Assembly (NCBI GenBank): GCA_003597955.1
Contig: QZJU01000019.1
Location: 1 to 45,171, forward strand
DNA from: Candidatus Parcubacteria bacterium
GTDB lineage: Bacteria > Patescibacteriota > Patescibacteriia > PEXW01
Direction of reading: 5' to 3'
Length of the DNA stretch: 45,171 nt
In this document: positions 36,748 to 42,986 of the stretch, piece after piece
Layout: every line of letters starts with the position of its first letter
Numbering within the stretch: position 1 is the stretch's first letter
The notes under the pieces: model-generated
The model's database searches: none
What the model was told of the DNA's origin: nothing
The model's input: only the letters and a program-made list of their open reading frames with translations
Translations under genes and position numbers: made by a program

Positions 36748-37662
36748 ATGCCTGAACTGCCAGAAGTCGAAACCGTCGTAAAGGGCCTGCGGTTTTTGGT
36801 CGGCAAGAAAATAAAAAATATTTTAGTGACAAAGCCTAAGCTGGTCTCGGTCGGGCCGGAGGTTTTGAGTCCCAAACGCGTTCACGGTCATCGACAGGTT
36901 AGGGAATTCGTCGCGGCGCTGAAAGGCCGGCGGATTTTAAAAGTCGCCCGGCGGGCGAAACTAATAATTATTGAGCTGGATGAAGATTGGTGGCTTTTGG
37001 TGCATTTAAAAATGGCCGGCCAGCTGATCATCCAGAAAGCCAAGCAGAAACGACTTTTGGTAAGGCTTTTGAATTCGCCCACGGCGCCATTGCAAGCCTT
37101 GCCCGGCAAACACACGCACATTGTCATAGAATTTTCTGACGGGACGAAACTTTTTTACAACGACATTCGGATTTTTGGCACATGGCGGGCGGTCAAGGCC
37201 AAAGATTTGGGCAAGGTAGATGACCTGCAGGGTTTTGGGCCCGAACCTTTGGCTAAAAATTTTACACCAGCGCTTTTAAGAAGCCGGTTGCTAAAAAGGC
37301 CAAACCTGAAAATCAAGCAAGCGCTAACCGAGCAAAGTTTATTGGCCGGCGTTGGCAACATATACGCGGATGAAACTCTTTTTGCCGCAAAGATCCGGCC
37401 GCTTAGGCAGGTAAAGAAGCTTCAGCGTCAAGAATGGCCTAAGCTTTATCAGGCCTTGCAGAAAGTTTTAAAGAAGGCCATTCTCGAGCACGGCTCTTCA
37501 GTGGGAGATTTTATCCAGACCAACGGCCAGCCTGGAAATTTTGGGAATTTTCACAAAGTCTACGATCGCAAAAACCAGCCTTGTCGAGTTTGCAAGACCC
37601 TGATTAAGAGAGTTACTCTTGGTGGCCGCAGCGCGCATTTTTGTCCGCACTGCCAGAGATAG
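36748..37662 (+). CDS. mutM: Formamidopyrimidine-DNA glycosylase
   Basis: Removes oxidised purines such as 8-oxoguanine and nicks the site. 304 residues, slightly longer than usual because of an insertion after the first domain (KQKRLLVRLLNSPTAPLQ). The catalytic PELPEVETVVKGL begins at Pro2, the Lys of VHLKMAGQLI matches the conserved site, LLAGVGNIYADETLFAAKI is the helix-two-turn-helix region, and the C-terminal zinc finger CRVCKTLIKRVTLGGRSAHF ends CPHCQR. Consistent with an oxygen-exposed life, like the SOD. Third gene of its operon; convergent with the PAP2-like gene. Confidence 0.96.
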   Translation: MPELPEVETVVKGLRFLVGKKIKNILVTKPKLVSVGPEVLSPKRVHGHRQVREFVAALKGRRILKVARRAKLIIIELDEDWWLLVHLKMAGQLIIQKAKQKRLLVRLLNSPTAPLQALPGKHTHIVIEFSDGTKLFYNDIRIFGTWRAVKAKDLGKVDDLQGFGPEPLAKNFTPALLRSRLLKRPNLKIKQALTEQSLLAGVGNIYADETLFAAKIRPLRQVKKLQRQEWPKLYQALQKVLKKAILEHGSSVGDFIQTNGQPGNFGNFHKVYDRKNQPCRVCKTLIKRVTLGGRSAHFCPHCQR

Positions 37663-37738
37663 TTGTGGTCTGGAGTTTTTTGGTGTGGGGAGCCGTATCG
37701 TCAACGGCGTAGTCTAGATGGTGAAGGCGGGCAGGATT

Positions 37739-38161
37739 CTAGAAAAGTTGAGCCAGCATTCCAACGATAATGCCAATCAACGAGCCGACGATGATTTGAC
37801 TGGGCGTATGGCCCCAGCGTTCAGAAAGCAAAGGGTAAGTTTTGGCTTGAGCCTGGGGGTGTTCGCGAACCAGGCGGTTTAAAATTTTGCTGTGCACGCC
37901 GATCTCATATCGAAAGCCCATGGCGTCTCTGACCGTAAGAATCGCCAGGACCAAAGCGATGGCGAAAGCCGCCGAGCTCCAGCCTTCTTGATAACCAGCC
38001 ATGGTGGCCAAGCAGGCCACAAAAGCGGCATGGGACGACGGCATGCCGCCGTAACTGTCCCAAATGCGTTTAAGATCCAAATTGCCTTTAATCTTGTCAA
38101 CGGATAATTTCAGGATTTGGACCCCAAGAGCGGTTAATATTGGTATAATAACTATTCCCAT
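37739..38161 (-). CDS. Divergent PAP2 family protein (DUF212)
   Basis: 140 residues, four spans. Conserved segments of the DUF212 family are all present: GGMPSSHAAFVACLATMAGY, VRDAMGFRYEIGVHSKILNR and ERWGHTPSQIIVGSLIGIIV. The family resembles PAP2 phosphatases but lacks the classical first motif, so its catalytic activity is uncertain; a role with undecaprenyl or other lipid phosphates is inferred. It is divergent from uppP with only 14 bp between start codons, which supports a common theme. Confidence 0.9.
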   Translation of the reverse strand: MGIVIIPILTALGVQILKLSVDKIKGNLDLKRIWDSYGGMPSSHAAFVACLATMAGYQEGWSSAAFAIALVLAILTVRDAMGFRYEIGVHSKILNRLVREHPQAQAKTYPLLSERWGHTPSQIIVGSLIGIIVGMLAQLF

Positions 38162-38175
38162 ACTTTTTAGGATAT

Positions 38176-38991
38176 ATGGACATTATACACGCTTTTATTT
38201 TAGGTGTCGTGCAGGGTGTGACCGAATTCCTGCCGATATCCAGCTCCGGTCACCTTTTATTTTTTCACGATGTGCTTAATTTTGACATGGCAGACAGCCT
38301 CAGCTTTGACGCGGCTTTGCATTTAGGCACGCTCTTGGCGCTGATATGGTTTTTTTGGCCAGAGGTGAAAAAAATTCTCAAGGGTTTCTTAGGTTCCTTC
38401 GTAAAATGGGAAGTGAGAACAGATGAGAATCAAAAGCTAGCCTGGTTGGTGATTTTGGGTGCGATTCCCGCTGGACTCTCAGGTTTGCTTTTGGAAAATT
38501 GGCTGTCAGAAAACACGCGCAACCTTTGGCTGGTGGCCGCAACCTTACTCTTTGGTTCTGGAATATTTTGGCTGGTGGAATATTGGTCAAAACGGAAAAT
38601 TCAAACCCCGGAAATTTCTTTTCGGACTTCGTTAATCGTCGGCTTGGCCCAAGTTTTGGCTTTAGTCCCAGGAATTTCCAGATCCGGCGCGACCATTGTC
38701 GCCGGCCTTTTTCGAAAATTGGATCGGGCAAGCGCGGGTCGTTTTGCTTTTTTGATCTCTCTGCCCGTAATTGCTGGTGCCAGCCTGCTAAAACTGACCG
38801 AGATCGCCAAAAACGCGCCAATCGGACAGGAGCTTGTAGCTGTGGTTGTGGGCGTATTGGCTTCCATGCTGGCCGGGTATCTGGTAATCAAATATTTTTT
38901 GAAATTTTTACAAAAACATTCACTTTCGGCTTTTGCCTGGTACCGGGTCTTAGCTGCGCTGGTCATCGCTGTTTATTTATTAACCAGTTAA
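38176..38991 (+). CDS. uppP: Undecaprenyl-diphosphatase UppP (BacA)
   Basis: Recycles the lipid carrier by dephosphorylating undecaprenyl pyrophosphate at the membrane. 271 residues, eight spans. Active-site motifs: VVQGVTEFLPISSSGHLLFF near the N-terminus (E and the following PISSSGH) and ALVPGISRSGATIVAGLFR near residue 165. HLGTLLALIWFFW fits the family. Located with a PAP2-like gene and 3 kb from uppS. The weak AGGA before the ATG is the only ribosome signal. Confidence 0.97.
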   Translation: MDIIHAFILGVVQGVTEFLPISSSGHLLFFHDVLNFDMADSLSFDAALHLGTLLALIWFFWPEVKKILKGFLGSFVKWEVRTDENQKLAWLVILGAIPAGLSGLLLENWLSENTRNLWLVAATLLFGSGIFWLVEYWSKRKIQTPEISFRTSLIVGLAQVLALVPGISRSGATIVAGLFRKLDRASAGRFAFLISLPVIAGASLLKLTEIAKNAPIGQELVAVVVGVLASMLAGYLVIKYFLKFLQKHSLSAFAWYRVLAALVIAVYLLTS

Positions 38992-39002
38992 AAAATTTTT
39001 TA

Positions 39003-39035
39003 AAACCCCTGAACTTTGAATTTCAGGGGTTTTTC
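39003..39035. terminator. Bidirectional intrinsic terminator
   Basis: AAAACCCCTGAA/TTTCAGGGGTTTT stem with T runs both ways, between the convergent uppP and Ig-like genes. Confidence 0.9.
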
Positions 39036-39037
39036 GT

Positions 39038-40345
39038 TTAAACGGGTTTTTGATCAGGCGGTCCGGAATCTTTAAGCTCCACGCGCTGATAGTAAACGCT
39101 GATGAAAATAACGCTTATGCCTAAGACCGTCCAAGGCCACCAGAGGTAAGTGTTGTTGCAAAAAAGCTGGGAATAGATCAGTAACAAGCCCAGCGTCAAA
39201 ACGCCCGGTGCAACCCACCAGAGTTTGAAAGGTTTTTTGATCAACCAAGTAAAGTAAGCGGCCAGAGCGATAATTTGTAAAAGCAGAATGATAATGGTCC
39301 AGGGGTGGGCGATGTTTTTACAATTTTCGACTGGCGCAGTTGACTGCAAACTATTTGAATTTTCAAAATTCTCAGTCACCGGGACTTTTTCGATTTCTTC
39401 AGCAGACACGCGGGGAGCGCGAGCAATGGTTTTGGGTTTTTGCACGGAAACTATTTCGTCAGTTGTCTCTGTGGCGCTGGGCTCAGCGCCGTTAACTATA
39501 ATGGAAACAATTGTTCGTTCGCCCGAAACTTCGGCGATTAAATTTGTTTGACCGGGTTTTAAGGCTTTCAGTTTTCCATCCTTTGAAACTTTAGCCACTT
39601 TTGGGTTTGTGGTCTGCCAACTTACATTTGTTGTTATCTGATTGCCGGCGGCGTCCGTGGCCTTTGCATTGAAATTAAATTGATCGCCAATGTCCAAATT
39701 TACTTTCTCGCCCGGCGTTATCTCCAAATTTTTTACCGAGCCCGGAGTGACCGTAACGGGAAAACCGGCGGTCTGGCCTTGGAAGCTTGCGCTGACTTGC
39801 CAATTGCCGACTGAATGCGGCTGATAACCTTCTGCGGTAACTTGGCCAGAGGGATCGGTTGTGGAAAAAACTGATTCTTTTGTCACATCCCAGCTATTGC
39901 CATTGCTGTCCAAAGCATAAACCCGAATTGGCAAAAAACCGTCAGTCGGCAGGCTGGCCTGGACAGGCAGGATATTTAATTTACTTATGGGCCCATGGGT
40001 AATGCTAATGCTGGCCGTGGCGCTTAAACCCTGGTAAAGGCCAGTCAAAACCCATGTACCTTGGGCTATGGCGACAAATTCGCCCCTTTGACCTGGAATT
40101 CCAGTAAAGCCGCCTCCTGGCAGCTCAAATCTGGCTTTTTGGGTTACATCAGCGCTTGTACCGTCGTTATACAGGGCAGTTAGGGTGAAAACTGCTGTTT
40201 GGCCGGAAACCAAGCTAAGTTGGCCTGGAGACAGGCTAAGGCCGGTCAAAACCGGGCCTTCAGCAGCAAATGCCTGGTTTATGGGTAGAATTATCAAACC
40301 AAGGCTAAGGCAGGACGCAAGTAAGATGCTTTTAAGTTTTCGCAT
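39038..40345 (-). CDS. Secreted Ig-like (Big-type) membrane-anchored protein
   Basis: 435 residues. Signal peptide ending INQAFA|AEG, then three Ig-like units: LTGLSLSPGQLSLVSGQTAV (residues 32-115), LNILPVQASLPTDGFLPIRV (122-207) and LEITPGEKVNLDIGDQFNFN (212-290), the last with the bacterial Ig-2 pattern (VSWQTTNPKVAKVSKDGKLK). A Thr/Pro/Glu-rich linker and three C-terminal spans follow (WTIIILLLQIIALAAYFTWL; LWWVAPGVLTLGLLLIYS; WPWTVLGISVIFISVYY). It is therefore fixed in the membrane with the Ig part outside, likely in adhesion or envelope structure. TATAAC lies seven bases before the ATG, suggesting leaderless mRNA. Confidence 0.85.
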   Translation of the reverse strand: MRKLKSILLASCLSLGLIILPINQAFAAEGPVLTGLSLSPGQLSLVSGQTAVFTLTALYNDGTSADVTQKARFELPGGGFTGIPGQRGEFVAIAQGTWVLTGLYQGLSATASISITHGPISKLNILPVQASLPTDGFLPIRVYALDSNGNSWDVTKESVFSTTDPSGQVTAEGYQPHSVGNWQVSASFQGQTAGFPVTVTPGSVKNLEITPGEKVNLDIGDQFNFNAKATDAAGNQITTNVSWQTTNPKVAKVSKDGKLKALKPGQTNLIAEVSGERTIVSIIVNGAEPSATETTDEIVSVQKPKTIARAPRVSAEEIEKVPVTENFENSNSLQSTAPVENCKNIAHPWTIIILLLQIIALAAYFTWLIKKPFKLWWVAPGVLTLGLLLIYSQLFCNNTYLWWPWTVLGISVIFISVYYQRVELKDSGPPDQKPV

Positions 40346-40352
40346 GGGTTTT

Positions 40353-40461
40353 GTTATAAAAAAAGGCTAATAGTCGTCAAAAATCTTAGGAAAATCTTGA
40401 GAAAACCTTTTAATCGAGGTTTTCGGAATTTTCGAATAATTTTTGCTTACTATTAGCCTTT
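40353..40461 (-). promoter_or_regulatory. Promoter of the Ig-like gene with a large inverted repeat
   Basis: Minus strand TTGACG (40375-40380), 16 bp, TATAAC (40353-40358). A perfect 13-bp inverted repeat, AAAGGCTAATAGT (40362-40374) and ACTATTAGCCTTT (40449-40461), places its left arm inside the promoter spacer; an AAAACCT/AGGTTTT hairpin lies between the arms. The rest of 40462-40672 has no gene or clear signal. Confidence 0.5.
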
Positions 40462-40672
40462 AAGGATTTTTTGAGGCTTTTTGGGGATGTGATTGATGGA
40501 GATTTATACTCCAGAAGGAACAAAGGTTTTTGTCAAGTTTATTTTGGATTTTTTGAAAACACTTAAGAGCTTTTGCCCCTCCTTTGGCAAATGTACAAAA
40601 TTTAATTAGTTTTGGTTTTTGTGAAAATAGATTAGCAAAGATACGGCCATTGGTCAAAATCCCGGGATTTGT

Positions 40673-42148
40673 TTAAACCGAAAACCAGATTTTGCCCAAA
40701 ACCTTGACTGCGGGCGCGATTTTTTGCAAAAAGTGGAATTTCATAAGTAAAAACCCAGAAGCAATGGCGATAACCGCCAATGTTTGGCCAATGATATGGG
40801 CGTGCTGGACGCGGATTTTTACGAAGATGTTGATTGCCAAGGCAATAGCCAAGAACAACAAAACGCCTAGGTAGAAATTATCCACAAAATTCATTAGCTT
40901 GCTGACAATGTCGTTGGGCGCTTGTTTGGTGACTTCCTGGCTGATGATTTCTGGGGTTGAGGCTGTTTCCGGAACTATCGGGGCACCAGCTTGAGTTTCA
41001 ATTTGCGGTTCTTGAACTTGCGCCACTGCCGTGGGTGCGACCGTGTTAATTTCAAAATCCACGACGGTATTTGGCACCTGCGTGCCGTCGGCTGTAAACA
41101 AAGAGAATTTTTCAAGATTTGAACCGGCCTGGTCTGGCGCTTTTATTTTCCATTCAAAACGCGTTACACCCTTAGGCGCGACCTCAGTTTCCAAACTGGC
41201 GATTGTAGATTTGCTTTCCCAGCTCGCATCAGCCAGTGCCGATTCGCGTTGTTTCGGTTCTGTGGTTGCAAGTTTTAAACTCTCGGGTTTCCATGCCGAA
41301 TCGCCGGTGTTTTTGAATTCGGCCCAGACTTCCACGGCAGCGCCCGTAAATAATGTGAATTTTTCTTGGCTCTGCTGGATAAAATCGCCTTTGGGCAAGG
41401 CCGTGACCTCGGCTTGCACCTTTGGTTGAGTGGAAGGTTTAGGCGCGGTTGAAGTTTGTTTGGGCGGAGCAGTGGTTGCGACCTTCTTGGGTTTTGGCGT
41501 GGTCACTTTGGCTACCGGAGTTTTTTTGGCAACTTGGGTGCCGAACATTTCCACCAGCACAGTGGTTTCCACGCCGTCCATGGCGCCGGTGACCACGGCC
41601 ACGCCGATTTCCTTGTAGCGTTTGTTCAAAATGTTTTCGCGGTGAGAAGTGCTGGCCATAAGCGCGCTATGGGCGGCTTCAGGCGTGGTAAAGTCAATGG
41701 CCAAGTTTTCGCCGGCCACAGCGTAGTCGTAGCCCGTTGAATCAATCCATGTCCAAAAGCGCTTGCCTTCGGGTGTAGTGTGGGCAAAATAATTTTTGGA
41801 AAGCATGTCTTTGGCTTTATTCAGAGCAGCCTGGACCAGCTTAGGATTGGATGTTAATGCGTTCAATTTTGAATTCTGGCGGGATTCATTGGTTAAACTG
41901 ATTATGGTGCTGGCCGTGTAAGCTGCATATTCGGCTTGATTGGGGAAAGCCGCAAACAGAAAAACCGCACTTGCGATTTTTGCGGAAATCAAAATATAAG
42001 CATAAATTTTTAAAGCCCGAGTCCGTAAAGCGTGCGGCTGGTGGTTGTTGCCTTCATGCGGAATAAACCAGTGTTTCGCGTGATGTTTTACGCGGTGAAT
42101 CATACGCTTGGGCAAAGGGTTGTCATTGGAATTTTTTTCGGTCTTCAT
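40673..42148 (-). CDS. CAP-domain (SCP/PR-1-like) surface protein with an NBR1-like Ig domain
   Basis: 491 residues. A basic N-terminus (HRVKHHAKHWFIPHEGNNHQ) precedes a span (IYAYILISAKIASAVFLFAA). The CAP domain follows, with LTNESRQNSKLNALTSNPKL, NYFAHTTPEGKRFWTWID, YAVAGENLAIDFTTPEAAHS, STSHRENILNKRYKEIGVAV and VLVEMFG, which keep the His/Glu residues of the family. A Lys/Thr/Pro linker leads to an Ig-like unit (VEVWAEFKNTGDSAWKPESL ... FEWKIKAPDQAG) of NBR1 type, and two C-terminal spans end the protein. It has its own consensus promoter with a leaderless start. Bacterial CAP proteins are secreted and often act on envelope or lipids; the exact role is unknown. Confidence 0.9.
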   Translation of the reverse strand: MKTEKNSNDNPLPKRMIHRVKHHAKHWFIPHEGNNHQPHALRTRALKIYAYILISAKIASAVFLFAAFPNQAEYAAYTASTIISLTNESRQNSKLNALTSNPKLVQAALNKAKDMLSKNYFAHTTPEGKRFWTWIDSTGYDYAVAGENLAIDFTTPEAAHSALMASTSHRENILNKRYKEIGVAVVTGAMDGVETTVLVEMFGTQVAKKTPVAKVTTPKPKKVATTAPPKQTSTAPKPSTQPKVQAEVTALPKGDFIQQSQEKFTLFTGAAVEVWAEFKNTGDSAWKPESLKLATTEPKQRESALADASWESKSTIASLETEVAPKGVTRFEWKIKAPDQAGSNLEKFSLFTADGTQVPNTVVDFEINTVAPTAVAQVQEPQIETQAGAPIVPETASTPEIISQEVTKQAPNDIVSKLMNFVDNFYLGVLLFLAIALAINIFVKIRVQHAHIIGQTLAVIAIASGFLLMKFHFLQKIAPAVKVLGKIWFSV

Positions 42149-42156
42149 AACACATT

Positions 42157-42185
42157 AGAATATCACAAAATACCCTTTAAGTCAA
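42157..42185 (-). promoter_or_regulatory. Promoter of the CAP-domain gene
   Basis: TTGACT, exactly 17 bp, TATTCT, with the ATG eight bases further. The predicted start lies next to the ATG, so the message is leaderless. Confidence 0.7.
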
Positions 42186-42260
42186 GTATAATGGGTGAAT
42201 AAGCGGGTTAGCAAGTTTTTTTGCTATTGCGAAGTGCCCCCGTCCCGTAATGAAAATTGA

Positions 42261-42980
42261 TTAAAGCAATTCCCCAATCACCACCAGCCTTTCCTTAGTT
42301 GAAAACAATGGATGGCAAGTAAAAACCGTGAGCTTGGGTTCCTGCGTGGGTTCGGCAATGTCCGTGTTTTGGCGCGGGACGATTTTGATCTGCCCAACGC
42401 GATAGTCATATTCCTTGCCTTGCCAGTAAACAATCATAATGTCACCGACGCTAAGCTTGTCCAACAAGTACAGGGTCAGATTTGAAGGCGGGCGGTAGCG
42501 AAAGCGGTGGGCGGAGAGCACGGTGTTGCCGCCGATTTTCGGCGTCGAAGAATTCGGAATTCGCCAGGCGCCACGGTTTAAAGCAGAATTTTCATTCTGG
42601 CCTTCAACAATTGGTAAGTTCACTCCGATTTTGGGAATAACTAATCTATTATCCGGCGGCCGGGAACGGGAAATGACTCTTGCCTTAACGCGCTTTGCGC
42701 TGGTTGAGGCGTTTATATTTTGAGGTTGATTGGTATTATTACTGGCTTGGTCTTGTGTTTCAAATGCTGAAACTGCAATTGTGCCGTCAGGCGCTATCAG
42801 ATTGCTTTCGTAAGGAAACACCGGTTCCTCGGCACTGGAAACTGGACCGGTTAGGTAATAGCGAACAATTGGCCAGAGCGGGTAAGTTAAGATTATAATG
42901 CCGGCCGCAATCAGAAGAAGGCCCGCCCAAAGGGCGGGCCCTCTCTTTCTTGGTTGACTCGTTGTTTGAAAGTCAACCAT
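42261..42980 (-). CDS. Sortase family transpeptidase
   Basis: 239 residues. A Lys/Arg-rich start and one span (LWAGLLLIAAGIIILTYPLW) anchor it with the catalytic part outside. Sortase core: RLVIPKIGVNLPIVEG, GNTVLSAHRFRY with the catalytic His, KLTVFTCHPLFST with the catalytic Cys in a T-C context, and Arg in KERLVVIGEL. It resembles class E/F enzymes of Gram-positives and CPR. It lies six bases after the DUF11 surface-protein gene, which ends in a probable sorting signal, so that protein is its likely substrate. A Gly/Ser/Asn-rich linker separates span and core. Confidence 0.93.
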   Translation of the reverse strand: MVDFQTTSQPRKRGPALWAGLLLIAAGIIILTYPLWPIVRYYLTGPVSSAEEPVFPYESNLIAPDGTIAVSAFETQDQASNNTNQPQNINASTSAKRVKARVISRSRPPDNRLVIPKIGVNLPIVEGQNENSALNRGAWRIPNSSTPKIGGNTVLSAHRFRYRPPSNLTLYLLDKLSVGDIMIVYWQGKEYDYRVGQIKIVPRQNTDIAEPTQEPKLTVFTCHPLFSTKERLVVIGELL

Positions 42981-42986
42981 TAACTT

